Below are positions 43,096-52,185 of a stretch of 59,707 nt of DNA, one piece after another. The position numbers and the translations under genes were made by a program. The notes beneath the pieces are model-generated. The model was not told the origin of the DNA, did no database searches, and saw nothing but the letters and a program-made list of their open reading frames with translations. Within the stretch, counting starts at the first letter, position 1. Each line of letters starts with the position of its first letter. The stretch lies in contig NZ_JAIKLE010000040.1 of the NCBI RefSeq assembly GCF_022267315.1, forward strand, positions 1 through 59,707, given 5' to 3'. This DNA comes from Maribellus maritimus. GTDB lineage: Bacteria; Bacteroidota; Bacteroidia; Bacteroidales; Prolixibacteraceae.

Positions 43096-44643
43096 ATGCA
43101 AACAAAGTATTTATTTACGGGCTTATTTATTTTTCTCATTTTTTCAATACAGGCACAAGAGACTTCTTTTAGTGGTTTGTACAATGTGAAAAATTACGGT
43201 GCAGCAGGCGACGGTAATCAGGTTGACACTAAGTTTATAAATGCAGCAATTAATGATGCGGCTGAAAACGGTGGAGGAACGGTCTTTTTCCCGGCCGGAA
43301 AATACCTTTGTTTTTCTATTCGCATAAAAAGCAATATCACATTATTTATTGACCAAGGAGCAACGATTATAGCTGCAAACATGGATGAGGTGGAAGGAGC
43401 ATATGACGCACCCGAACCAAATATCTGGGGCGACTCGTTAAAATACCAGGATTTTGGGCACAGTCATTTTCACAACAGCCTGATTTGGGGCGAGAATCTT
43501 GAAAATATTTCAATTGTCGGGCCCGGATTAATTTGGGGGAAAGGATTACAAAAATGGGGTAACCCAAAACCTGGACTTGGAAATAAATCAATTAGTTTAA
43601 AACTTTGTAAGAACGTTATTCTAAGGGATTTTTCGATTTTACATGGAGGCCATTTTGGGATTCTGGCTACCGGAGTTGATAATTTTACCATCGACAACTT
43701 AAAAATTGATACAAACCGCGATGCCATTGATATAGATTGCTGCAGACATGTGCGAATATCAAATTGCTCGTTAAATACACCAAACGATGATGCGCTGGTG
43801 CTAAAAAGTTCATTTGCACTTGGCTATGCGGCACCTACTGAAAATATTACCATAACCAATTGCGCAGTTTTGGGTTTCGATGAAGGAACATTCCTTGATG
43901 GAACCTATCAACAAACGCAAAAGCAGGCACCGGATCGGGGTTCTGTAACCGGGAGAATCAAATTTGGAACGGAATCAAACGGAGCTTTTAGAAACATTAC
44001 CATTTCAAACTGTACGTTTGAGCATTGCCGTGGTTTAGCGCTGGAAACAGTTGATGGTGCGATTTTGGAGGACATAACGGTTTCTAATATTGTTATGAAG
44101 GACATTCTGAACGCTCCTTTCTTTTTCAGGTTGGGAAGACGGATGCGAGGCCCGGATGAGCTTGAGGTAGGTACCTTTAAACGAATTCTGGTAGATAATG
44201 TAATCGTGCACAATTCAAGTTCACGATATGGTTCAATGCTTATGGGAATACCAGGACATAATATTGAAGATGTTGTATTTTCAAATATCTGGATACGAAT
44301 AGATGGTGGTGCACCTGAAAGTCAGGCATTAATTGAGGTTTCCGAACTGGAAGATGGTTATCCTGATCCAAGAAACTTTGGCGAAATTCCTGCTTATGGT
44401 TTTTTTATCCGTCATGCGCAAAACATTCAAATGAATAATATTGCGCTTGAATTCGAAAATACAGACATGCGTCCTGTTTTTATTTTGGATGACGTTAAAG
44501 GGGCTGATTTTCAAAATGTAAAAGCTGAATCTGCTGAGGGAGTACCGGTTTTCTGGTTAAAAAATGTAACAGATTTTTCTATCCATCGGGTGAATCAATT
44601 TAAAGATCAGCAATTACCTGAAATTAAAGAATTAAAACTGTAA
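43096..44643 (+). CDS. Second GH28-like enzyme with a modified NTDG motif
   Basis: A 515-residue secreted beta-helix enzyme. It starts YNVKNYGAAGDGNQVDTKFINAAI. The Asp of the first motif is kept in NRDA (207-210, Gly changed to Ala; followed by IDIDCC) and the DD pair is D231-D232 in NDDALVLKSS. The usual GHG is replaced by a segment containing FGTESNGAFRNI, and RIK is replaced by LALETVDG. This form is known for the GH28 subgroup in rhamnogalacturonan-degrading loci. Substrate is likely a rhamnogalacturonan backbone bond. ATG 43096 gives the signal peptide MQTKYLFTGLFIFLIFSIQA; the longer frame overlaps the previous gene. Confidence 0.88.
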   Translation: MQTKYLFTGLFIFLIFSIQAQETSFSGLYNVKNYGAAGDGNQVDTKFINAAINDAAENGGGTVFFPAGKYLCFSIRIKSNITLFIDQGATIIAANMDEVEGAYDAPEPNIWGDSLKYQDFGHSHFHNSLIWGENLENISIVGPGLIWGKGLQKWGNPKPGLGNKSISLKLCKNVILRDFSILHGGHFGILATGVDNFTIDNLKIDTNRDAIDIDCCRHVRISNCSLNTPNDDALVLKSSFALGYAAPTENITITNCAVLGFDEGTFLDGTYQQTQKQAPDRGSVTGRIKFGTESNGAFRNITISNCTFEHCRGLALETVDGAILEDITVSNIVMKDILNAPFFFRLGRRMRGPDELEVGTFKRILVDNVIVHNSSSRYGSMLMGIPGHNIEDVVFSNIWIRIDGGAPESQALIEVSELEDGYPDPRNFGEIPAYGFFIRHAQNIQMNNIALEFENTDMRPVFILDDVKGADFQNVKAESAEGVPVFWLKNVTDFSIHRVNQFKDQQLPEIKELKL

Positions 44644-44702
44644 ACTAAAGTTTTATATTCTTATTGAAATTGAAACGTTTCTGTTGGATAAATTAAAAAA
44701 CG

Positions 44703-44710
44703 TATATTTG
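44703..44710 (+). promoter_or_regulatory. -7 box before the GH43-like/GH106/GH2 genes
   Basis: TATATTTG matches TAnnTTTG in full, 62 nt before the ATG at 44772. GTTG at 44683-44686 is a possible weak -33 element, 16 nt upstream. This would give the downstream half of the enzyme block its own promoter. Confidence 0.45.
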
Positions 44711-44771
44711 ACATTTAATATTAGTTGGGAAAAATCAACTTCAATAAACTAAACTAACAAAGAAACAGCTG

Positions 44772-45788
44772 ATGAAAAATCGAACCAAGTATAAACGAAT
44801 TTTAGTTTTTCTGTTAGTATTCATTTTAGGGTTTGCCGCATTGGGGCAAACGAAAGCAGATAAACCACTTTTCCGTGATCCGGTATACGATGGAGCGGCA
44901 GATCCTGTAGTTATTTTCAATAAGGCAGAAAACAAATGGTTGATGTTTTATACCAATCGACAGGCAAAAGGAGATATTCCCGGTGGTGTGAAATGGGTGC
45001 ACGGCACACGCATCGGAATCGCTGAATCAAATGACGGCGGCGCAACCTGGACTTATCGCGATACCTGCAATATTAATTACAGGCCAACAGTCGAATACTC
45101 GCATTGGGCACCCGAAGTAATCGAATACGATGGAGTATATCACATGTACCTAACCTATGTCCCCGGCATTTTTGAAGACTGGAACCACGACCGTTATATT
45201 ATTCATCTGACCAGCAAAAACCTGCTCGACTGGGATTTTGAATCCAAACTGGAATTGGCATCCGACCGCTGTATTGATGCTTGTGTTTACCAGCTTCCCA
45301 ATGGAAACTGGCGGTTATTCTACAACAATGAGCGTGATGGAAAATCGATGTATTATGCCGACAGTCCTGATTTGTATCAATGGAAAGACAGTGGCAGAAA
45401 AGTAGTTGGAGATGAAGGTGGAGAGGGGCCTAAAGTTTTTGAATGGAATGGGAAATACTGGATGGTGGTTGATAACTGGCACGGTTTAGGAGTATATTTT
45501 TCCAGCGATTTGGAGACTTGGATACGCCAACCCGGTAATATTCTTGAAGAACCAGGAAAAGGATTAGATGATAAAGACATGGGAAGACATCCTGATGTAG
45601 TTGTAAACAATAACAAAGCGTATATTTTTTATTTTACCCACCCGGGAAGAGGTGCAGAAAATAAGGATAAATCTCCTCACCAAATGCGAAGAAGTTCCAT
45701 TCAGGTGGCAGAGTTAGAATATAAAAATGGAAAATTGGTGTGCGATCGCGACAAACCGGTTTTTATTGACTTAAAACCTTCGAATTAA
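44772..45788 (+). CDS. GH43-like five-bladed beta-propeller glycosidase
   Basis: A 338-residue secreted protein (signal peptide ending FAALGQ). Three acidic positions fit the GH32/43/68-type propeller: DGAADPVVIF in blade 1, DRCIDACVYQLPNGNWRLFYN in blade 3, and GEGPKVFEWNGKYWMVVD, whose EGPKVF is like the acid/base motif of the clan. Blade 1 is preceded by FRDPVYDG. It differs strongly from the GH43 at 40664 and from the main subfamilies I know, so both family and substrate are uncertain. It is likely to act on a side chain of the same polysaccharide. GH106 follows after 25 nt. Confidence 0.7.
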   Translation: MKNRTKYKRILVFLLVFILGFAALGQTKADKPLFRDPVYDGAADPVVIFNKAENKWLMFYTNRQAKGDIPGGVKWVHGTRIGIAESNDGGATWTYRDTCNINYRPTVEYSHWAPEVIEYDGVYHMYLTYVPGIFEDWNHDRYIIHLTSKNLLDWDFESKLELASDRCIDACVYQLPNGNWRLFYNNERDGKSMYYADSPDLYQWKDSGRKVVGDEGGEGPKVFEWNGKYWMVVDNWHGLGVYFSSDLETWIRQPGNILEEPGKGLDDKDMGRHPDVVVNNNKAYIFYFTHPGRGAENKDKSPHQMRRSSIQVAELEYKNGKLVCDRDKPVFIDLKPSN

Positions 45789-45813
45789 TTTTAAAAAGGC
45801 TAAAACAAAATCC

Positions 45814-48642
45814 ATGAGAAAGATATTATTTTTATTCATTTTGTTTGCAAGTGGTTTTCAATTGCTTGCACAACAGCCTAATTGGCCGGAAACTACAAAC
45901 GTAACACAACCCTGGACGCGATGGTGGTGGCATGGAAGTACGGTTAATCCGGGTGGTCTTACCGCTAACATGGAACAATTGCAGGAAATTGGATTGGGTG
46001 GTGTTGAAATCACTCCGATTTATGATGTAAAAGGATACGAAAATGAAGCCATTTCATTCTTGTCGGACCAGTGGATGGAGATGCTGGAATATACATTAAA
46101 AGAGGGCGTTCGGCTCAATTTAGGAGTCGATTTAGCAAACGCTTCTGGCTGGCCTTTTGGAGGCTCGTGGATTGGCGCTGAAGATGCCTGTAAAAATTTG
46201 CATTTTAAACATTTTACACTAAATGGTGGGGAGCAGCTAAAAGAGAAAGTTGAATTTATTCAGGAGCCTATGGTGCGTGCCATCGGGCATCGGCTTAATA
46301 TTTCAGAAATAAAGTTTCCCATCAGTAGTAATCCAAACTTGCAGGAATTGGCTTTAGAGCAGGTTCGTTTTGAAAAGCCGCTTCCTTTACAGGCATTAAT
46401 GGCTTATAACAAGACAGGAGAAGTTATAGATCTAACGGAAAAAGTTTCAACCGGCGGGACATTAAACTGGACTGCGCCTGAAGGAACCTGGAATTTGTAT
46501 GCTGTTTTTCAGGGTTGGCACGGAAAAATGGTGGAGCGGGCAGGTACCGGCGGCGAAGGAAATGTGATTGACCATTTTTCAGAAGCAGCAACTGATAAAT
46601 TTCTTAAAATATTTGACGAGGCTGCTAAAGATGCTGACGTAAATTCTATACGAACTTTTTTTAACGACTCGTATGAAGTAGATGATGCGAGTGGTGAATC
46701 GGATTGGACACCACTGCTTTTTGAAGAGTTTAAAAACAGACGGGGATATGATTTAAAAAATCATTTGCCTGCATTGTTTGGAAACGATTCAGAAGAGATG
46801 AACGACCGTGTATTGTGTGACTATCGCGAAACCATTTCCGATTTATTGCTCGACAGATTTACAAAAGTGTGGGCCGATTGGGCCAAAAAATATGATGCCG
46901 GTATTCGTAACCAGGCACACGGCTCGCCTGCTAATATTCTCGATTTGTATGCTGCCAGCGATATTCCCGAAACAGAAGGAACCAATCCGATGCGTATAAA
47001 AATGGCTACTTCGGCAGCACATGTGTCAGGCAAACCATTGGTTTCCTGCGAAGCATCTACTTGGCTCGATGAACATTTTCTGGCAAACCTGGGAACAGTG
47101 AAACAAAATCTCGATCGTTATTTTGCCAATGGTGTCAACCATATTTTTTACCACGGAACACCCTATTCTCCGGTAGATGAAAAATGGCCGGGATGGATGT
47201 TTTATGCTGCGGTTCATTTTGCTCCAACAAATTCGTGGTGGCCCGATTTTAAAGCCATCAACGATTATGTTACCCGTTGTCAGTCGTTTTTACAAAACGC
47301 AACTCCTGACAACGATATTCTAATGTATTTTCCAATTTATGATACATGGTCGGAACAGGGAAGAAGCAGATTGCCGCATTTTGGTGGATCTTTCGAACCG
47401 CTTACAAAAGATATCAGTGAAGAACTTTTACAAAAAGGATATACATTCGATTATATTTCCGATAAACAAATTCAGGAATTAGAAATAACAAATGGCGAAA
47501 TTAAAGCGCCGGGAGCCAGTTATAAAACCATTGTCGTTCCGAAGAGCAATTACATTCCGCTTTCCACCATGCAAAAATTAGTTCATTTGGCAAATGCCGG
47601 AGCAACAGTTGTCTTTCAGGAAAATTTACCAGAGGATGTACCCGGATTTTACAGTATTGAAGAACGGCAAACAGTTTTTCAAAAAATAAAAGAATCCATT
47701 CATTTTGAAACTATGGGTGGTGTGAATGTGGATGAAATGGGTAGCGGAAAGTGCTTAACTGGAGAAAACATTGACGCCTTGCTTTCCAACGCAGGTGTTT
47801 TTCCCGAAGAAATGGCCCAGGCAGGGCTATGGTTCAATAGGGTAAAAAGAGACGATGGAACATGTTATTTTATCAGTAACTGGAGTGATAAAAAGGTTGA
47901 CCAGTGGATAACTGTCCAGTCAGCTGGTGATGAAGCAGCATTATTCAATCCGATGAATCAGGAGATTGGAAAAGCGAAAGTTCAAAAAATGAACGAAAAA
48001 CAATCTCGCGTATATCTTCAGCTTGAACCCGGCGAGACAATTGTTTTACAATGGTATTCAAATGAAATTGATATTGAAGATTATCCGCTTTGGAATATTC
48101 CTGTTGAAAAGACAGTTTTGAAAGGCGAATGGACTGTTTCATTTCTAAAGGGTGGTCCCACACTTCCGGATTCCTATACAACGACTGATTTAAATTCGTG
48201 GACAGAGCATTCCGAAGAACATGAAAAATTCTCGGGAACGGGTGTTTACGAGTTATCGTTTAAAAGACCCGATGAATCAGCAACGGCATTTTTGCTCGAT
48301 TTGGGAAAAGTTTGTGAATCGGCTACAATCGTATTAAATGGAGAAAAAATGGGAACAGTAGTAGGCCCGGAATATCAGTTGGTGGTTGATGCATCAAAAT
48401 TAAAAAATGTAAACAAGTTGGAAGTGCAGGTTTCCAATCTGATGGCGAATCGCATTATGGATTTGGACAAACGGGGTGTGAATTATAAGAAATTCTATAA
48501 CATCAATTTTGCGGCGCGAAAACGTGAAAACATGGGTAAAGACGGTTTGTTTACCGCAGCAAACTGGGAACCATTGGAATCAGGACTTATCGGACCGGTA
48601 ACGTTAACTCCTGTCACAAAAAAGATGATGGAGATAGAATAG
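45814..48642 (+). CDS. Glycoside hydrolase family 106 (alpha-L-rhamnosidase)
   Basis: A 942-residue secreted enzyme (signal peptide MRKILFLFILFASGFQLLA). Highly typical GH106 start: PWTRWWWHGSTVNPGGL, GLGGVEITPIYDVKG, FLSDQWMEMLEYTLKEG and LGVDLANASGWPFGG. FNDSYEVDDASGESDWTPLLFEEF is the region with catalytic and calcium-binding acids. A C-terminal GH2-type jelly-roll domain (GTGVYELSFKRP; LLDLGKVCESATIVLNGE) closes the chain. GH106 removes terminal alpha-L-rhamnose by inversion from rhamnogalacturonan. It is the strongest pointer to a pectin target in this locus. Confidence 0.93.
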   Translation: MRKILFLFILFASGFQLLAQQPNWPETTNVTQPWTRWWWHGSTVNPGGLTANMEQLQEIGLGGVEITPIYDVKGYENEAISFLSDQWMEMLEYTLKEGVRLNLGVDLANASGWPFGGSWIGAEDACKNLHFKHFTLNGGEQLKEKVEFIQEPMVRAIGHRLNISEIKFPISSNPNLQELALEQVRFEKPLPLQALMAYNKTGEVIDLTEKVSTGGTLNWTAPEGTWNLYAVFQGWHGKMVERAGTGGEGNVIDHFSEAATDKFLKIFDEAAKDADVNSIRTFFNDSYEVDDASGESDWTPLLFEEFKNRRGYDLKNHLPALFGNDSEEMNDRVLCDYRETISDLLLDRFTKVWADWAKKYDAGIRNQAHGSPANILDLYAASDIPETEGTNPMRIKMATSAAHVSGKPLVSCEASTWLDEHFLANLGTVKQNLDRYFANGVNHIFYHGTPYSPVDEKWPGWMFYAAVHFAPTNSWWPDFKAINDYVTRCQSFLQNATPDNDILMYFPIYDTWSEQGRSRLPHFGGSFEPLTKDISEELLQKGYTFDYISDKQIQELEITNGEIKAPGASYKTIVVPKSNYIPLSTMQKLVHLANAGATVVFQENLPEDVPGFYSIEERQTVFQKIKESIHFETMGGVNVDEMGSGKCLTGENIDALLSNAGVFPEEMAQAGLWFNRVKRDDGTCYFISNWSDKKVDQWITVQSAGDEAALFNPMNQEIGKAKVQKMNEKQSRVYLQLEPGETIVLQWYSNEIDIEDYPLWNIPVEKTVLKGEWTVSFLKGGPTLPDSYTTTDLNSWTEHSEEHEKFSGTGVYELSFKRPDESATAFLLDLGKVCESATIVLNGEKMGTVVGPEYQLVVDASKLKNVNKLEVQVSNLMANRIMDLDKRGVNYKKFYNINFAARKRENMGKDGLFTAANWEPLESGLIGPVTLTPVTKKMMEIE

Positions 48643-48700
48643 TCTGTCGAAAATAATGAAATGAGAATAAGAATGTTCAAAAAAAATATTTGATTCCAAA

Positions 48701-51622
48701 ATGAAAATACAATCAATCAGAATAAAGGGATTAATCGCAACATTACTACTTGCTCTTTTTAATCCGTCACTTGCACAAACAACACAAAAAGAAAAATTGT
48801 TTCTCTCTGGTACTGACAATGAAAATACCGTAACATGGGATTTCTTTTGTACGTCGGGGAGAAAAAGCGGCGAATGGACAACTATCGAAGTTCCTTCGCA
48901 CTGGGAACAACAGGGATTTGGTGAATATGATTACGGCCGCGACTATCGAACTTACGGGAAAAAGCATATATATGCAGATGAAACCGGTATTTACAAACAT
49001 AATTTTGTTGTACCGAACAGTTGGGAAAATAAAGAAATATTTATCGTTTTTGAAGGTTCGATGACTGACACAGAAGTGAAAATTAACGGTCAGTCAGCCT
49101 GGCCGATTCATCAGGGGTCTTTTTATCGTTTCCGATATAATATCTCCAACAAAGTGAAATTTGGGAAGGAAAATGAACTGGAGGCAACAGTTCATAAAGT
49201 TTCAGCCAATGCGTCTGTTAATCACGCTGAAAGATACGCCGATTACTGGATTTTTGGTGGCATTTTTCGTCCGGTTTATCTCGAAGCTGTGCCGGAAGAA
49301 TTTATCGATCGTGTTGCTGTTTCTGCTGATGCCGACGGGAACTTTTCAGTGGATGTGTTTCCTGTTAATTTGAAAAAGAAACAAACATTAAAAGCTGAAA
49401 TTTTTGATGCTAATGGAAAAACAGTACAAACATGTCAGGAACAGGCGAGTGCTAAAGATTCGCTTGTAACAATAAGTTGTAAGGTTGATAATCCGCTTTT
49501 ATGGACTTCAGAAACGCCAAATTTATATTCTGTAAAAGTTTCGTTGGTTGATGGTACTGAGCAAAAATATGAACTCACAGAAAAATTTGGTTTTCGCACC
49601 ATTGAAATTCGGGAAAACGATGGCGTTTACGTAAATGGTACAAAGGTGAAATTTAAAGGAATAAACCGCCATGTTTTTTGGCCCGAGACTGGCCGTTGTG
49701 TGAATCCATCGATTGATTTACTGGATGTTCAGCTTATGAAAGAAATGAATATGAATGCGGTGCGTTGTGCTCATTATCCACCCAATAAATCATTTTTGGA
49801 ATACTGCGATTCGCTTGGTTTGTATGTTTTGGATGAACTGGCGGGCTGGCAAAATGCGTATGATACTGAAGTGGGCAGCAAATTGGTTCGCGAAATGGTT
49901 ATACGCGATGTAAATCATCCGTCGATTATTTTTTGGAGCAATGGGAATGAAGGAGGAACCAACAAAGAACTGGACGATGATTATGCCCTTTATGATCCTT
50001 CAAACCGGCCGGTAATTCATGCTCATCATCGTCCGGGTAACGATTATAACGGGATTGATTGCAACCATTATGAAAACTATTATAGTTCAAAAAAACTCCT
50101 GGAAGGGCCACTGATTTATATGCCCACCGAATTTTTACACGGACAGGACGATGGTGGAATGGCTGCCGGATTGGGGGACTTTTGGGAATTGTTTTGGAAT
50201 TCAAAACTCTCGGCAGGCGGCTTTTTGTGGGTGTTTTCCGACGAAGGTCTGGTTCGTACAGATTTAAATGGATTTGTGGATGTGAACCGAGTAAATGCTC
50301 CGGATGGAGTAGTTGGGCCACATCGTGAAAAAGAAGCCAGTTTTTACGCGATGCGTGAAATTTTTAGCCCGGTAAAAATCGATCTCGAAAAACTACCTAA
50401 AGATTTTGATGGTGTTATTCCAGTTGAAAATCGTTTTCATTTTACCAACTTAGAAAATTGTAGTTTTGAGTGGCAACTGGTGAATTTTACATCCCCGCAT
50501 AACAGGGGAGCCGGACATCAGGTTATGAAATCGGGAGAAATTGAAAGCCCGAATATTGAACCCGTGAAAAAAGGAAAGTTGCAATTGCAACTTCCTGTGG
50601 ATTATCACAATTACGGTGCATTGTATTTAACTGCTTTTGATCCTTCCGGAAATGAAATTTTTTCCTGGAGTTGGAAAATTGAAGGAAATACAAAAACGGT
50701 TGAACAGTTGGTCGTAACCGATTTGTTGGCAGAAGAAAAACAACGCCGTGATGAGTTGAGAGCTGCCGGTATTGAAGAAGACAATATTTTGCCAATCGAA
50801 CAACAACAAGGCGATGTTTCAGAAGAATCATCTCAGGTCGGATTTTATGAAAATGACGATGTGATGGTTTTAAAAGCCTCGGGAATTTCAGTGGCTTTTA
50901 ACAAAACGGATGGAACCATTCAGGGTATTGGAAACGACATGGGATTACCTATTCCGTTTTCCAACGGACCGGTTCTGGTAAGCGGCGAAGCACAATTGAC
51001 CGGAATAAACCATTTCCCTTCAACAAAATCTCATGTGGTAGAAATGACATATTCCGGCGATTTAAAGAAAGTAACCTGGACAATGTATAAAAGTGGCTGG
51101 TTGGAAATGAATTACGAATACCAGGTGGAGGGAGAGCAATATTTTACCGGCATTAGTTTTGATTTTCCGGAATCGGATGTAATAGGTGCAAAATGGTTGG
51201 GAAATGGCTCTCGACATGTTTGGAAAAACCGTTTACAAGGTGGGAAACTTGACGTATTTGAAAGGTTCTACAACAATGAACTTCCAGCTGATAACTCGTG
51301 GCAGTATCCTGAGTTTAAAGGGTATTTCTCTGATATCTCCTGGATAGAGTTGAATACCGATTATGGGAGGTTTACAGTTGTTGCCAACGAAGAAGATTTG
51401 TTTGTTCGTTTGTTCAGTTTTTACGGAATATCAGGACCGGAAAATTATCCGGTACAACCTGTCGGCGATATATCATTCCTCGATGGAATTCCGCCAATCG
51501 GAACAAAACTGGCTATGGGAATCAGCAACGACACCTGGAATTTGGGCCCTGCTGGTGAATTAAATAATATGGAAAAGCCTGTGAAAAGAACTTTATTTTT
51601 TTATTTTGGTTTGTTGAATTAG
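48701..51622 (+). CDS. Glycoside hydrolase family 2 (beta-galactosidase-like)
   Basis: A 973-residue secreted enzyme. After the signal peptide (end PSLAQ) come the GH2 sugar-binding jelly roll (PSHWEQQGFGEYDYGRDYR), an Ig-like domain, and the TIM barrel from about 305 (FKGINRHVFWPETGR). Acid/base is Glu417 in WSNGNEGG; nucleophile is Glu477 in PTEFLHGQDDGG. C-terminal domains correspond to the large beta-galactosidase domain. The nucleophile neighbourhood differs from classical LacZ, so the substrate may be beta-galactoside or beta-glucuronide in pectin side chains. It is the last gene of the enzyme block. Confidence 0.9.
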   Translation: MKIQSIRIKGLIATLLLALFNPSLAQTTQKEKLFLSGTDNENTVTWDFFCTSGRKSGEWTTIEVPSHWEQQGFGEYDYGRDYRTYGKKHIYADETGIYKHNFVVPNSWENKEIFIVFEGSMTDTEVKINGQSAWPIHQGSFYRFRYNISNKVKFGKENELEATVHKVSANASVNHAERYADYWIFGGIFRPVYLEAVPEEFIDRVAVSADADGNFSVDVFPVNLKKKQTLKAEIFDANGKTVQTCQEQASAKDSLVTISCKVDNPLLWTSETPNLYSVKVSLVDGTEQKYELTEKFGFRTIEIRENDGVYVNGTKVKFKGINRHVFWPETGRCVNPSIDLLDVQLMKEMNMNAVRCAHYPPNKSFLEYCDSLGLYVLDELAGWQNAYDTEVGSKLVREMVIRDVNHPSIIFWSNGNEGGTNKELDDDYALYDPSNRPVIHAHHRPGNDYNGIDCNHYENYYSSKKLLEGPLIYMPTEFLHGQDDGGMAAGLGDFWELFWNSKLSAGGFLWVFSDEGLVRTDLNGFVDVNRVNAPDGVVGPHREKEASFYAMREIFSPVKIDLEKLPKDFDGVIPVENRFHFTNLENCSFEWQLVNFTSPHNRGAGHQVMKSGEIESPNIEPVKKGKLQLQLPVDYHNYGALYLTAFDPSGNEIFSWSWKIEGNTKTVEQLVVTDLLAEEKQRRDELRAAGIEEDNILPIEQQQGDVSEESSQVGFYENDDVMVLKASGISVAFNKTDGTIQGIGNDMGLPIPFSNGPVLVSGEAQLTGINHFPSTKSHVVEMTYSGDLKKVTWTMYKSGWLEMNYEYQVEGEQYFTGISFDFPESDVIGAKWLGNGSRHVWKNRLQGGKLDVFERFYNNELPADNSWQYPEFKGYFSDISWIELNTDYGRFTVVANEEDLFVRLFSFYGISGPENYPVQPVGDISFLDGIPPIGTKLAMGISNDTWNLGPAGELNNMEKPVKRTLFFYFGLLN

Positions 51623-51901
51623 AAAAATGAATACTCGTAAATACTTAATTTAAATGTTTATTAAAAGTTATTCATTTTTATTCAAAATTACGCTGAAAAA
51701 GAATGTTTGTTATTATATTGAAAATAAGAAAAATAGTGCTGATTAATCATGTTTTGTTGATTAAAATTTTAAACCTTTTTCAAATATAATTATCAGAATA
51801 GAACAAAATTAGATAGTTTTGAAACTTATTAAAGCACAATGTTGTTTTTCAAAAACAAATCTTGATTCTCAAGGTTTATTTTAGTTGGTTAGTTAGTTTT
51901 G

Positions 51902-51934
51902 AAAGGCCGCTTGTTGAAGCGGTCTTTCTCTTTT
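51902..51934 (+). terminator. Terminator after the PUL enzyme block
   Basis: AAAGGCCGCTT-GTTG-AAGCGGTCTTT is an 11-bp stem with one G-T wobble and a 4-nt loop, followed by CTCTTTT. Confidence 0.8.
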
Positions 51935-52112
51935 ATCCCCTTTGTAATTGGTGAAAATAACACAAGCATAAAATTAGTACCAAAATCCTACTATAAATAT
52001 TTTTTCTATAAAGAATTTAAAATCAGAGGAAAAGTTGGTATTTATTGATAGTATTTTTATGTCAGGTGTGAAGTTGTGTTATGCAACATCTGTTTCCGCT
52101 TAAAAAAATATT

Positions 52113-52120
52113 TAAATTTG
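52113..52120 (+). promoter_or_regulatory. -7 box of the 3-keto-glycoside operon
   Basis: TAAATTTG matches TAnnTTTG in full, 66 nt before the ATG at 52186. It falls inside the longer open frame that starts at 52081, which supports the later start. Confidence 0.5.
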
Positions 52121-52185
52121 TATTTTTCGTGTTCGTACACGGAATTAACTTAAACCAACTTCATAATTCAAAAAAAAGTATTAAA

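Larger units (their letters stand above)
51623..52185. other. Intergenic region between GH2 and the 3-keto-glycoside module
   Basis: A 563-nt AT-rich stretch without a supported gene. It contains a strong terminator at 51902-51934 and a full-match -7 box at 52113-52120. The part 51623-51900 shows no open frame, repeat or RNA structure that I can support. It separates the PUL enzyme block from the next operon. Confidence 0.6.

Noticed and set aside
51623..51901. Small RNA or gene in the large gap after GH2
   Set aside because: No open frame of useful size, no promoter-terminator pair that would define an RNA; only AT-rich sequence.
52081..52185. N-terminal extension of the DUF1080 protein from ATG 52081
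   Set aside because: It would put 35 residues before a clear signal peptide and would include the -7 box.
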